Notes: a model not told the origin generated them from the letters alone. A stretch of DNA of 32,283 nucleotides from Planctomycetaceae bacterium (GCA_016795075.1 JAEUIP010000019.1:1-32283), one strand, 5' to 3'. Shown: positions 1-8,804, counted from the first letter of the stretch. Numbers and translations are program-made.

Positions 1-589
1 TCAAACCCAACAGGCCGCGAACGACGCCCTAGGTACCTCGGCCCCAAAAGCCCAATCGCCCCAACGGGGCAGCCGTACATAATCCAAATAGTACATGATC
101 GTTTTGGAACATCGCGTGGGTTCCGAACGTCATTAAAGAATACCGCACGGGTATTCGGCCCAACGGGCCAGCGGTAGGTTAGCCTAGGGTAGAGTTCGCG
201 GAACAACGCGTTCGGAATACACAAAGGCAACGGCCCAAAATCAAACTCGTAAACCATCAAACCCAACAGGCCGCGAACGACGCCCTAGGTACCTCGGCCC
301 CAAAAGCCCAATCGCCCCAACGGGGCAGCCGTACATAATCCAAATGGTACATGATCGTTTTGGAACATCGCGTTGGTTCCGAACGTCATTAAGGAACGCG
401 GCACGGGTATTCGGCCCAACGGGCCAGCGGTAGGTTAGCCTAGGGCAGAGTTCGCGGAAAAAAGCGATCGGAATACACAAAGGCAACGGCCCAAAATCAA
501 ACTCGTAAACCATCAAACCCATCAGGCCGCGAACGTCGCCCTAGGTACCTCGGCCCCCAAAGCCCAATCGCCCCAACGGGGCAGCCGTA
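1..589. repeat. 256-bp tandem repeat, two full copies and a partial third
   Basis: Copies run 1-256, 257-512 and 513-589; the third stops inside the unit. Copies 1 and 2 differ at only about a dozen positions. Each full unit carries two perfect hairpins with an AAC loop: GCCCC-AAC-GGGGC (58-70, 314-326, and 570-582 in copy 3) and GGCCC-AAC-GGGCC (157-169, 413-425). CCTAGG palindromes also recur. ORFs crossing the block simply repeat the same peptide and look non-coding. The array may extend left of the window. Confidence 0.95.
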
Positions 590-880
590 AATGGTGCCAC
601 CGCCTGGTCGATCCAGTTCGATTCGCAATCCAGTGCCGCACGGCGGGAATTGGGTTTGCGGCACTCGACGCGACCGTTGAGCGACCATCAGGTGCCAAAT
701 CTCTTCGGCGGTTCCAACGAACGCGGCCGGAAACCAAAATTCTTCCACTAACTTAAACGCTTGTTTGTCGCTGGCAGAACTTCATGGAAGATTAACGCGA
801 GCATGGCTAATCAAACTTGGCGGTTTGTGTAAGATAAGACGAATCTGAGGAACGTCCTCGGATTTAGCCGCAGGCACTCG
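590..880. other. Spacer with possible gene remnant and leader of the PEP-CTERM gene
   Basis: The tandem repeat breaks off at about 589. On the minus strand, 748-590 reads open from a GTG and fuses in frame into the repeat; the peptide (starting MEEFWFPAAFVGTAEEIWHL) matches no family I recognise. It may be a remnant or part of a larger dispersed repeat whose 3' part is the 256-bp unit. From about 780 to 880 the sequence should hold the promoter of the next gene, but I see no convincing -35/-10 pair. Confidence 0.35.
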
Positions 881-935
881 ATGAAAAAATCCTGTGCCCA
901 AAGAACGACGAAAACTAGGTTCGGACGCGAACCTT

Positions 936-940
936 GGAGG
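936..940 (+). promoter_or_regulatory. Shine-Dalgarno GGAGG that questions the PEP-CTERM start
   Basis: GGAGG abuts the ATG at 941 with no spacer but sits six bases before an in-frame GTG at 947 (spacer ATGCGA). Normal spacing favours GTG 947. An upstream in-frame ATG at 881 has no comparable site. Confidence 0.5.
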
Positions 941-2647
941 ATGCGAGTGAAAAGAAATTTTTTGTGGCAAGTTACGGTTATTGCCGTTGTATTGGCAGGC
1001 TTTTCTGGAGCCTCATTTGGACAAACGAGTTTGTCCGTTGGGGATGTGCAAGTTATTGGCGTTACTAGTGACGACGACGATTCATTTACATTTGTTTTGT
1101 GGCGGGATATAGCCGCAAACACTACCCTGCGGTTCATGGATCATAGTTTCACAAACGCGACAAATGGTCTGACCGGAAATGAAAGTGACATGTCATTGCA
1201 ATTCAATAGCGCAGTGAATGCCGGGTCGGTAATTCGCGTGTTAAATAACGGCGCCACACTAGTGAATGGCGGCGCGTTCTCTGGCACCAAGTCTGGGTCG
1301 CTGAGTGGCATCAGCGCGAGCGGTGATCAAGTGTTTGTTTATCAGGGTACAGCGGTTGGCGGAACGGGAACCAGTTTTTCCGGTCGAACATTGCTCCATG
1401 GATTCAACATTGCGAACACAAACTGGCGTACGTCCGGAACAGCAGATTCGAATTCATCGTATCTTCCATCTAGCATAAATGTTGCCGATGCGAATTTTGA
1501 TTCGGACAATTTCGACAATGCTGACTATTCTGGAACTCGTTCCGGCCTGACAACGGCAGCCTATCGGGCGGCGGTTTCAAATATCACGAACTACACCCAA
1601 AATGACACCCGCTTTGATTTGGCAACAGGTGGATTTGCGGTTAACAGTTCTGCGTCTTTGCATTGGGATGCAAATGGAACGTCGGTAGGTAACGGTAACA
1701 GCGGTACTTGGGATACGACAACTGTTAATCGGTTTAAGAATTCAGCGTCCGGTTCGACCTATCTGCGATGGGTGAATAGCAGCCTTGGAAATCAGCACAC
1801 TGCGGTTTTCGGCGGAACTGCTGGAACGGTTAGTGTTGCAGCCAGTGGTGTAACCGCGAGTGGATTGGATTTTCAAACCGATGGTTACGTGATTCAGAAC
1901 AACACGATCACGTTGACTGGAACACCGGATTTAAACGTTGCAACCGGGACCGCAACGATCAATTCGGTGTTGGCCGGTTCAGTGATGGTCAATAAGACTG
2001 GTGCTGGAACTTTGGTGCTCGGTGGAGCCAACATATATAACGGGAATACTCAAGTCGCGGACGGAGTTTTGGTTGTAGCGTCGACTGGGTCGCTCGGAAC
2101 TAGCTCTGCTTCTGTCTTGGTCGACGCGAACGCAGAGTTGGTCGTGAATGGCTCGGTAGATGCAATGAGTCTAAACGTTGACGGAAAACTCTCCGGAAGT
2201 GGATTGATTGACTCTGCCTCGGTCACGATCAATGGAACTCTTGGTCCTGGAAATTCGATTGATGAGCTTTCCGTGATCGGGGACTTGTCATTTACCGCCG
2301 GTTCAATTTTCGACGTCGAAATCAACTCGAATCTACTGACTTCCGATTTGCTGACGGTCGATGGCAATCTTGAACTTGGCTCGAGCACGTTAAATCTTAG
2401 CGACTTGAGTTTCTTGACGCGGACAACCGGAACTTTGACTATTGCTAATTACAGTGGTAATTTGACGGGCGAGTTCGACAGTCTGACTGATGGCTCATTA
2501 ATTAACGTTGGTGGAAATGTTTGGACGTTGAGCTATGGTTCCCGAAACGGTGGAGCGATCACTTTGTCGGCTGTTCCCGAGCCATCTGCCCTGCTACTAG
2601 TCGGTTCCATCATAGGTGCTGGTTTGTTGCGACGTCGTCGGGCGTAG
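941..2647 (+). CDS. PEP-CTERM sorting-domain surface protein with autotransporter-type beta repeats
   Basis: Predicted exported protein of about 568 residues. It opens with a signal peptide (basic MRVKRN, hydrophobic stretch, ASFGQ cleavage region). The first ~220 mature residues (GDVQVIGVTSDDDDSFTFVL onward, then FMDHSFTN) resemble extracellular domains found before lamin-tail or calcium-binding domains; this match is from memory. The middle has a passenger-associated transport repeat (NKTGAGTLVLGGANIYNGNT) followed by glycine-, serine- and asparagine-rich beta-helix-like sequence. The C-terminus is a textbook PEP-CTERM tail: VPEPSALLL, a hydrophobic segment and LRRRRA, expected to be cut by an exosortase-type enzyme. 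No exosortase gene is in the window. The start may be GTG 947 by Shine-Dalgarno spacing; ATG 881 would put twenty extra residues before the signal peptide. The gene stands alone and ends at a terminator. Confidence 0.9.
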   Translation: MRVKRNFLWQVTVIAVVLAGFSGASFGQTSLSVGDVQVIGVTSDDDDSFTFVLWRDIAANTTLRFMDHSFTNATNGLTGNESDMSLQFNSAVNAGSVIRVLNNGATLVNGGAFSGTKSGSLSGISASGDQVFVYQGTAVGGTGTSFSGRTLLHGFNIANTNWRTSGTADSNSSYLPSSINVADANFDSDNFDNADYSGTRSGLTTAAYRAAVSNITNYTQNDTRFDLATGGFAVNSSASLHWDANGTSVGNGNSGTWDTTTVNRFKNSASGSTYLRWVNSSLGNQHTAVFGGTAGTVSVAASGVTASGLDFQTDGYVIQNNTITLTGTPDLNVATGTATINSVLAGSVMVNKTGAGTLVLGGANIYNGNTQVADGVLVVASTGSLGTSSASVLVDANAELVVNGSVDAMSLNVDGKLSGSGLIDSASVTINGTLGPGNSIDELSVIGDLSFTAGSIFDVEINSNLLTSDLLTVDGNLELGSSTLNLSDLSFLTRTTGTLTIANYSGNLTGEFDSLTDGSLINVGGNVWTLSYGSRNGGAITLSAVPEPSALLLVGSIIGAGLLRRRRA

Positions 2648-2675
2648 GTTTGGTTTAAGTCTGTTGAATTGATTC

Positions 2676-2716
2676 AAGCCCCAAGGTTTGCCGAATGGTG
2701 GACCCTGGGGCTTTTT
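2676..2716 (+). terminator. Rho-independent terminator after the PEP-CTERM gene
   Basis: AAGCCCCA (2676-2683) pairs with TGGGGCTT (2706-2713), followed by a T run. The 22-base loop is long but the eight-pair stem and T tract are clear, 29 bases past the stop codon. Confidence 0.8.
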
Positions 2717-2743
2717 GTGTTCTGGCGTGGGTCAGGTGGCAGG

Positions 2744-2768
2744 CTTCAGACTTCAGACTTCAAACTTC
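2744..2768. repeat. Heptad tandem repeat, left of the Uma2 gene
   Basis: CTTCAGA, CTTCAGA, CTTCAAA, CTTC in tandem. The reverse complement has the form GAAGnnT, the same heptad pattern as the tract at 3416-3446 in the opposite orientation. Confidence 0.8.
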
Positions 2769-2788
2769 GTGGCCCCTGTCTTCAATAC

Positions 2789-2807
2789 TCCGTGTTCAAC
2801 CGTGGCT
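2789..2807. repeat. 19-bp direct repeat, left copy
   Basis: TCCGTGTTCAACCGTGGCT, one mismatch from the copy at 3663-3681. The two copies flank the Uma2-type gene in the same orientation. Confidence 0.75.
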
Positions 2808-2887
2808 CCAATTCGCTTGTCTGGGTCGATCAGGTCGTTTAGACTTTTAGTAGACCAACGAGTGATCGTGCGTTTGGAGTTCGCAAA

Positions 2888-3421
2888 ATGAATCTTGCCC
2901 CTCGGTTCAATCCCCATTACCGTGTCACGGATTACCTGCAATGGGCGGGGGATTGGGAATTGATTGATGGAGTTGCAGTTTCCCTGACGCCGTCCGCGTC
3001 CGGGCCCCATCAGTCGTTTGCGTTTCGGATTGGGTTCCAATTTGGCGTCCAACTGCAACATGTGTCGCTAGAGGAATTGGTGTTGGCCCATGAATTGGAT
3101 TGGGTGATCGATGAGCAAAACGTCGTGCGCCCCGATTTTATGATCTTTCCCGGCCCGATGCCGGACGGCCACGTTTCGAATACTCCGATATTGATTTGCG
3201 AAGTTCTTTCTCCATCGACCAGCGAAAAAGATCGAACGGTCAAGTTCGCCATGTATGAGGAACTAGGGGTTCGATATTATCTGTTGGCTGACCCAACCAC
3301 GCGGGGCATCGACGTATATCGGCTGGTGGATTCCCGGTACCAGCGACTTCCAAATTCGTCCAAGTATGCATTCGAACTAAACGAGCGCCACCGGATCGAA
3401 GTTGAATTGAGCCACGGTTGA
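2888..3421 (+). CDS. Uma2-family (DUF820) putative restriction endonuclease-like protein
   Basis: 177-residue protein with the PD-(D/E)XK nuclease layout of the Uma2/DUF820 family. The N-terminal ELIDG motif is at residues 24-28, Asp83 lies in VVRPDFMIF, Glu105 in LICEVLSPST, and Lys119 follows in DRTVKFAMYEELGVRYYLL, ending in ADP. These fit the metal-binding and catalytic positions of the fold. Members are abundant in cyanobacteria and planctomycetes and their biological role is largely unknown; nuclease activity here is inferred. The ATG follows GGAG (2876-2879) at eight bases. Length is normal for the family, so it is probably intact. No partner gene is adjacent; the spacers on both sides hold matching repeats, and the stop codon lies inside the first heptad of the right-hand tract. 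Confidence 0.85.
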   Translation: MNLAPRFNPHYRVTDYLQWAGDWELIDGVAVSLTPSASGPHQSFAFRIGFQFGVQLQHVSLEELVLAHELDWVIDEQNVVRPDFMIFPGPMPDGHVSNTPILICEVLSPSTSEKDRTVKFAMYEELGVRYYLLADPTTRGIDVYRLVDSRYQRLPNSSKYAFELNERHRIEVELSHG

Positions 3422-3446
3422 AGGTTGAAGGGTGAAGGGTGAAGGG
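3416..3446. repeat. Heptad tandem repeat at the 3' end of the Uma2 gene
   Basis: GGTTGAA, GGTTGAA, GGGTGAA, GGGTGAA, GGG in tandem. The TGA stop of the preceding gene is part of the first unit. Confidence 0.85.
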
Positions 3447-3720
3447 CCGTTGCGGGCGGTTGCTGCCCGGACCCAATTCCCGCCGCAAACACGAACCCTT
3501 GTCGCTGTTCACCGCCCATACGCGGGCCGCCGCAAATTTGGCGTTTTGAATTTTTTTTCGCAACCAAGTTAGAACTCGCCAAAGTTGCTCTGGCCACGCG
3601 GTTAACCCGTTCTCCCGGCATTGGGTGAGCGGTTTACTAACTAAGAGCTTAGAACGTTCGTATCCGTGTTCATCCGTGGCTCAATCAAACTGGGCTTCGG
3701 TCCGGGACCTTGGCAAATGC
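3447..3720. other. Spacer between convergent Uma2-type and DUF1501 genes
   Basis: No supported gene. The overlapping minus-strand ORFs lack a family match or start signal. The only structured piece is the second copy of the 19-bp repeat. No rho-independent terminator was recognised for either convergent gene. Confidence 0.5.
3663..3681. repeat. 19-bp direct repeat, right copy
   Basis: TCCGTGTTCATCCGTGGCT, one mismatch from 2789-2807 and in the same orientation. Confidence 0.75.
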
Positions 3721-5193
3721 TTAGCCTAACAAGATCGGGTGGACGACGTGGGCTTCTTCGACGCCCGTCAAGCGAACGTTGAGTCCGCGGAAGGGGACGC
3801 TGAATTTGGTGTGCTCGATGCCCAAACAGTGCAAGACCGTCGCGTGCAAGTCACGCAAATGCACCGGATGTTCCACAACGTTGTAGCAGAACTCGTCGGT
3901 CGCTCCATATTCCATCCCGCCGCGCACGCCTCCACCCGCCATCCATACCGTAAAGCAGCGCCCGTGATGGTCGCGACCCATGCCAGGATCCCCAAAAGCT
4001 CCTTGGCCAAAAACCGTGCGACCAAATTCGGTCCAGAACAACACCAAGGTGTCTTCCAAGAGTCCTCGTTGTTTCAAGTCTTTCAACAATGCGGTCGTCG
4101 GTTGATCCACGTCTTTGCACTGGCGCGGCAACTGTTGCCCCAACGCAATGTGTTGGTCCCAGCCCCGATGGAACAATTGCACAAACCGGACGTCTCGTTC
4201 CAACAAACGCCGCGCCAGCAAACAGTTGGCGGCATAACTGCCGGGCCGTTGCACCTCGGGGCCGTACGCGGCTAACGACTCCGCCGATTCGTCGCTGGTA
4301 TCGGTCAGCTCGGGCACCGAAACTTGCATACGAAACGCCATCTCATACGCATCGATCCGAGCCAACGTTTCGGGATCGCCCGAGTCCTGGGCAAAGCCTT
4401 GATTCAAGTTTTGCATGTCGTCCAAGAGTCGCCGCCGCTGCTCGCGACTGACGCCGGGCGGGTTGCTCAAGTACGGGACGGGACTCGCGCCGGGTCGCAA
4501 ACCCACTCCTTGATGCGAAGACGGCAAAAAGCCGCTTCCCCACAAGCGAGAGAAAACCGGCTGGCCCGGGTTCTTGCCCGTCCCTTGCGAAACCATCGCC
4601 ACAAACGTTGGCAGGTTGGCGTTTTCACTGCCCAGCCCATAACTGATCCACGCTCCCATACTGGCGTAACCCGGTTGTTGATTGCCGGTGTTGAAGTACG
4701 TGATGGCCGGGTCATGGTTGATTGCTTCCGAGTGGACCGATTTCACGAAACACAGGTCATCGGCCACCGTCTGCAAATGAGGCAACAGGTCGCTGATCCA
4801 ACGTCCGTCCGAGCCACATTTCCGACCGCCACCAATCGCGGGGACCACCGGATACGCGTTTTGCCCCGAGGTCATGCCGGTCAAACGCTGATCGCCTTTG
4901 ACGGAGGCCGGCAGATCTTTACCCGCGTGCTGGTGCAACGATGGCTTGTCATCAAATAGGTCCACGTGAGACAAACCACCGGATTGGAACAAACAGACGA
5001 CTCGCTTCGCTCGAGGTGGGAAATGAGGCAAGCCCACCAGCCCACGCGATGTTTCATCTTGCCGAGTGAGCCGAGGTGCTTGAGCCCATGTGGGAGTAGG
5101 CTGCAAGAGGGACTGCAAAGCCATGCCCCCAATTCCCAACTGGCCTAAAAACAAACGACGTTGTTCCAGTTCGCTGCGTTGTTGTGGATGCAT
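3721..5193 (-). CDS. DUF1501 domain-containing exported protein
   Basis: 490 residues, the usual size for DUF1501. The N-terminus carries a twin-arginine-like export signal (R12 R13, then LFLGQLGIGGMALQSLL). DUF1501 hallmarks, which place it in the sulfatase/alkaline-phosphatase-like superfamily, appear in order: RAKRVVCLFQSGGLSHVDLF near residue 60, CFVKSVHSEAINHDPA near 150, and LFWTEFGRTVFGQGAFGDPG followed by MGRDHH near 390-405, which supplies metal-ligand-type residues. The substrate is unknown. In planctomycetes these genes typically lie directly downstream of a PSCyt1/DUF1549/DUF1553 gene, as here, implying a shared pathway, often proposed to be polysaccharide degradation. The two genes are 400 bp apart rather than tightly coupled, so separate transcription is possible. 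Confidence 0.9.
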   Translation of the reverse strand: MHPQQRSELEQRRLFLGQLGIGGMALQSLLQPTPTWAQAPRLTRQDETSRGLVGLPHFPPRAKRVVCLFQSGGLSHVDLFDDKPSLHQHAGKDLPASVKGDQRLTGMTSGQNAYPVVPAIGGGRKCGSDGRWISDLLPHLQTVADDLCFVKSVHSEAINHDPAITYFNTGNQQPGYASMGAWISYGLGSENANLPTFVAMVSQGTGKNPGQPVFSRLWGSGFLPSSHQGVGLRPGASPVPYLSNPPGVSREQRRRLLDDMQNLNQGFAQDSGDPETLARIDAYEMAFRMQVSVPELTDTSDESAESLAAYGPEVQRPGSYAANCLLARRLLERDVRFVQLFHRGWDQHIALGQQLPRQCKDVDQPTTALLKDLKQRGLLEDTLVLFWTEFGRTVFGQGAFGDPGMGRDHHGRCFTVWMAGGGVRGGMEYGATDEFCYNVVEHPVHLRDLHATVLHCLGIEHTKFSVPFRGLNVRLTGVEEAHVVHPILLG

Positions 5194-5594
5194 ATGGTTT
5201 GTTCGATGGGTGTTGATGGTTGGGGATCGGCGGATGGGGCAAAGCAGTGAAACGTGTTTGTCGGCTTATCGTGTGTTGTTGTGTCGGCCCGTTGGGGCCT
5301 TTCCTTTGCGGGAGGCCATTCTAACCGGTGGCTCGCGCACACCGGCAGAGGTTGTTTCGGCCCTCTCGGGCCTGTGGTCGTCTGACAAAAGGCTTCACAG
5401 CAGTTCGGCCCACGGAATGGGCCGACTACATTCGGCTGACTGCATTCAGCTGACTGCATTTTGGCGACTACGTTGTTGGATGCAGTTCGGCCCACGGAAT
5501 GGGCCGACTACATTCAGCCGACTACATTCAGCCGACTACATTCAGCCGACTGCATTCAGCCGACTGCATTTGGCTGACGATGGTCTGGTGGTGG
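5194..5594. repeat. Hairpin and minisatellite spacer between PSCyt and DUF1501 genes
   Basis: Four perfect GGCCC-type hairpins lie here: 5286-5299 (loop GTTG), 5359-5372 (loop TCTC), 5407-5423 and 5489-5505 (stem GGCCCA, loop CGGAA). The last two sit in near-identical blocks 82 bases apart (5400-5434 and 5482-5516). A CCGGTG/CACCGG stem lies near 5324-5344. From 5511 to about 5577 there are nearly five units of a 14-bp minisatellite of the form CATTCAGCCGACTA; related units occur at 5429-5460. The array is direct and uninterrupted, so it is not CRISPR. No gene is supported. Confidence 0.9.
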
Positions 5595-8500
5595 TTAGTG
5601 TCTGGTGATGGTCTCGCTGAGGTTTAGGATGAGGCTGGCGAGCATGGTCCATGCGGCATGTTCTTCGGCCTCCAGGTTCACGTCTCGGCGTGATTCCCCG
5701 TTGGCTAATAACGCCCGCGCGGCTGCGGGGTCTTGGCGATAGTGCTGACGCTGTACGTCTAGGCTGTCCAGTAACCGCAGGCTCTCCCATGCCTCGGGGG
5801 TTCGACCGAGTGCTTCGCGCAGGGCCCATTCGATTCGTTCTTCGTCTGTTGACGCCTGTTTCAAGATTCGTTCAGCAAACGCACGGCTGGCTTCGACAAA
5901 CTGCACATCGTTCAACAACACCAACGACTGCAACGGCGTTGTAGTTAAAGGCCGGGCGACCACACAAACTTCACGGTTGGGTGCATCAAAGGCGCTTAAG
6001 TTGGTCGGTGGAGCGGTTCGCTTCCAGTACGTGTACAAGGAACGTCGATACAACTTCTCGCCGTGATCTTGGACAAAGATCTGTGAGGTTGCTGGCGTGC
6101 TACCGTAGTGACTAACTTCGCGCCACGGATCACCGGGCGTGTAGGGATTGACGCTGGGGCCACCGATTCGTGGGACCAGTAAGCCACTGATCTTCAAGGC
6201 CGAGTCACGGACCAATTCCGCGGGCAAGCGAAACCGCGCTCCCCGCGCGAGTCGTTCGTTAAGTGGGTCAAGTGCCAATTGTTCGGCACTGGTCTTGGAC
6301 GACTGTTGATACGTTTGACTGGTGACGATCAAACGCAACAAATGTTTGACGTCCCAACCACTCTCTTGAAACTCGACCGCCAACCAATCCAATAGTTCGG
6401 GATGGGAAGGGAATTGGCCCTGAGCGCCAAAGTCCGCGGGCGTGGCCACGATCCCACGGCCAAACAACATTTGCCAATAGCGATTGACGGCCACTCGCGC
6501 CGTGAGCGGATGTTGCGGGTCGGTCAGCCACCGGGCCAATGCCAAGCGATCGGCTGGTGCGTCGGATGGCAGGGGCGGAAGCGATGCCGGAACACCGGCG
6601 GAGACTTTTTCCCGAGGTTGCAAATAATCGCCGCGATGCAAAACAAACGTGTCGCGCGGTTGGGATGCGGCTGCCATGACCATCACCGAAAAAGGTGTGG
6701 TGAGCACTTGGACGCGTTCTTGCAAGTTCGTTAGTTCGGTTCGTTCATGCGCTAGGGCGTCGCAATCGGAGGCGCAGTATCGCCACAACGATTCTGTTTG
6801 GGTCGCCGTTCTTTGCTCGACGGGTGTCTCCAAGATTTCGCGGATGTCTTGTGGCACATGGACGTCGTCATTAACACCTGTGAACACGTAGATCTCGAAG
6901 TGCCCAGGAATCAAAGATTGGCCGTGGCCAAAGTTCAATTGCAATGTGAGATACGGAGTTTCGCTGGCGTGAATCGGAGCGGCAAATGTCGCGGTGAAAT
7001 GGACCGGACCGGAATCCTGCAGGGCGGGTGCCCAACCAGTTGGATTGCGGGGATCGCGGACGGCGGAAGGTGGAAATTCGGGCTCCCAACTGCTGGCGGT
7101 AAAATCCTGGAAGGGGCGCAGCTGATGGAGATTGACTTGTTGCGAGGGAACCTGATCGGCGGTCGCGGAAATTGCGGTTAGGACAAAGGTCCCTTTCTCG
7201 GCGGTTTGCTCGCCGTTTTGCCATGTGCGTTTTCCGCCACCCCAGCCGCCGCCGAGCGCTTCGGCCACGGGTTGAAAGACAACGCGAACTCCTTGAATGG
7301 GTTCGCTTGTGGTCGGCAGTTTGATCGACATGTCGTACGCGGCCAGTCCGCCACCCAAAGCTAAGCGAACCGAGTGGGTTCCGTCGATCTTGAAGCCGCC
7401 GCCACGATTGGGGGTCGTCAAGTTCAAGAGTTCTACAGGCCAGGATTGAAACGCTCGACCACGAGTCGCCAACCGAGCAAGTTGTTGGTCCTCCCAGGTC
7501 CGCAAGATCGCTGCGTCGGGCCGATCCAACAAAGCCTGCAATTCGCCGATTCGAGCTTGGACCGTCGGTAATTCGTCACTGCGGAGAGGAGTATGTGCTT
7601 CGATCGACGGAGCGGGGTTCACGCCGGCGTCACCGTCCAAGCCACGATCACCCAGTCCGTTGAAGAAGTCCACCATCTGGTAGTACTCGCGCTGGGTCAC
7701 GGGATCGAACTTGTGATTGTGGCACTGGGCACAACCGAGTGTGAGGCCCATGATGGCCTCGCCAAGCGTCTTGACGCGATCGGCGTTGTAATTCGCCAAG
7801 TTCTCTTCGGGGATGGTGCCGCCCTCGTGGGTCACCATGTTGTTTCTTTGAAATCCGGTCGCGATCTTGTGGGCCACCGTGGCGTCCGGCAATAGGTCGC
7901 CCGCCAATTGCTGAATGATGAACTGATCGTAGGGCAGATTGTCGTTAAATGCTTGAATCACCCAATCTCGCCACAACCACTGTTGACGGCCACCGTCGAT
8001 CGAGAAACCATTGGTGTCGGCATACCGCGCGGCATCCAACCATTCCAAGGCCAGACGTTCGCCAAAATGGGGACTGGCCAGTAAACGTTCGACCACGCGT
8101 TCGTAAGCTTGGGGTTCCGTGTCGGCTTGGAATTGTTTGATCTCATCGGCGGACGGCGGCAATCCGTTCAAGTCCAACGTAAGCCGACGCAACAGAGTCG
8201 CTCGGTCGGCAGGAGGGTTGGGAGACAATCCTTCCGCGGACAATCCTTGGCGAACCAATCTATCGATGGGATGTGAACCCCAATCTTGTCCCGCGGGTGC
8301 GTCGGGAATCGTCGGTCGCATCGGGGGCACAAACGACCAGTGTTCATCGTAGACGGCTCCCTCTTCGATCCAACGGCGCAAGAGTTCGACTTGCTGTGGG
8401 GTCAGAGCCAGAGGAGAATCCGGCGGCGGCATTTTTGTGTCCGGATCGTCGCTGGTGATTCGAGTCCAAAATTCACTTTCGGTTAAACTGCCCGGTTTGA

Positions 8501-8804
8501 TGACTGACTCGTGAGCCCCAGCAGCCAGATCCAAACGCAGGTCGGCTTGACGAGTCTTCTCATCAAAACCATGACATGCGTAACAGTTCTCGGACAGGAT
8601 TGGCCGGATATCGCGCGAGAAACTCAGTTTCGTAGACGCGTCGGTCGTTTGCCATGCCCACGCATCCCGTGGTGTCGCCATGGTTGCAAAACAGACGCTC
8701 AGGAAAGCTGCGATCAGACACTGGCTTTGAAAAGAAGCAAGCGGTTGCCGGGAGCCATGGAATAGAACGCGGTTCGAGCATCGGGCCAAGTGTGCAAGTT
8801 GCAT
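5595..8804 (-). CDS. PSCyt1/DUF1549/DUF1553 planctomycete cytochrome c protein
   Basis: Roughly 1070-residue exported protein. Numbering from the upstream ATG at 8867: a hydrophobic export segment spans about 49-63; PSCyt1 has the haem-binding CYACH at 95-99 with the distal motif DTKMPPPDSPL near 144-154; DUF1549 (PSCyt2) covers about 195-400 (WLDAARYADTNG near 276-287) and contains a second CxxCH, CAQCH at 379-383, followed by NHKFDP; DUF1553 (PSD1) fills the C-terminal third (ADRLALARWLTDPQHPLTAR, later ending LILNLSETITRH). This three-domain order is the usual planctomycete arrangement. A redox role with the DUF1501 protein is inferred from co-occurrence; no substrate is known. The ATG at 8804 has GAAGG about ten bases upstream and is preferred; 8867 is possible but adds a low-complexity His/Pro-rich lead. 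Confidence 0.92.
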   Translation of the reverse strand: MQLAHLARCSNRVLFHGSRQPLASFQSQCLIAAFLSVCFATMATPRDAWAWQTTDASTKLSFSRDIRPILSENCYACHGFDEKTRQADLRLDLAAGAHESVIKPGSLTESEFWTRITSDDPDTKMPPPDSPLALTPQQVELLRRWIEEGAVYDEHWSFVPPMRPTIPDAPAGQDWGSHPIDRLVRQGLSAEGLSPNPPADRATLLRRLTLDLNGLPPSADEIKQFQADTEPQAYERVVERLLASPHFGERLALEWLDAARYADTNGFSIDGGRQQWLWRDWVIQAFNDNLPYDQFIIQQLAGDLLPDATVAHKIATGFQRNNMVTHEGGTIPEENLANYNADRVKTLGEAIMGLTLGCAQCHNHKFDPVTQREYYQMVDFFNGLGDRGLDGDAGVNPAPSIEAHTPLRSDELPTVQARIGELQALLDRPDAAILRTWEDQQLARLATRGRAFQSWPVELLNLTTPNRGGGFKIDGTHSVRLALGGGLAAYDMSIKLPTTSEPIQGVRVVFQPVAEALGGGWGGGKRTWQNGEQTAEKGTFVLTAISATADQVPSQQVNLHQLRPFQDFTASSWEPEFPPSAVRDPRNPTGWAPALQDSGPVHFTATFAAPIHASETPYLTLQLNFGHGQSLIPGHFEIYVFTGVNDDVHVPQDIREILETPVEQRTATQTESLWRYCASDCDALAHERTELTNLQERVQVLTTPFSVMVMAAASQPRDTFVLHRGDYLQPREKVSAGVPASLPPLPSDAPADRLALARWLTDPQHPLTARVAVNRYWQMLFGRGIVATPADFGAQGQFPSHPELLDWLAVEFQESGWDVKHLLRLIVTSQTYQQSSKTSAEQLALDPLNERLARGARFRLPAELVRDSALKISGLLVPRIGGPSVNPYTPGDPWREVSHYGSTPATSQIFVQDHGEKLYRRSLYTYWKRTAPPTNLSAFDAPNREVCVVARPLTTTPLQSLVLLNDVQFVEASRAFAERILKQASTDEERIEWALREALGRTPEAWESLRLLDSLDVQRQHYRQDPAAARALLANGESRRDVNLEAEEHAAWTMLASLILNLSETITRH

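Noticed and set aside
497..748. Minus-strand coding gene across the 256-bp repeat
   Set aside because: The last third is the repeat itself, read in the same frame as in the neighbouring unit; no family match.
3447..3720. tRNA or small RNA gene in the spacer
   Set aside because: No cloverleaf or anticodon stem could be built; only short accidental pairings.
3739..4275. Plus-strand ORFs across the DUF1501 gene, and similar ones at 4324-4959 and 9879-10667
   Set aside because: Shadow frames of genes with clear domain motifs; no start signals or recognisable domains.
5511..5577. CRISPR array
   Set aside because: Units are contiguous 14-mers with no unique spacers and no cas gene nearby.
8511..8765. 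Plus-strand ORF in the PSCyt 5' region
   Set aside because: Shadow of the CxxCH-containing N-terminal region of the PSCyt gene.
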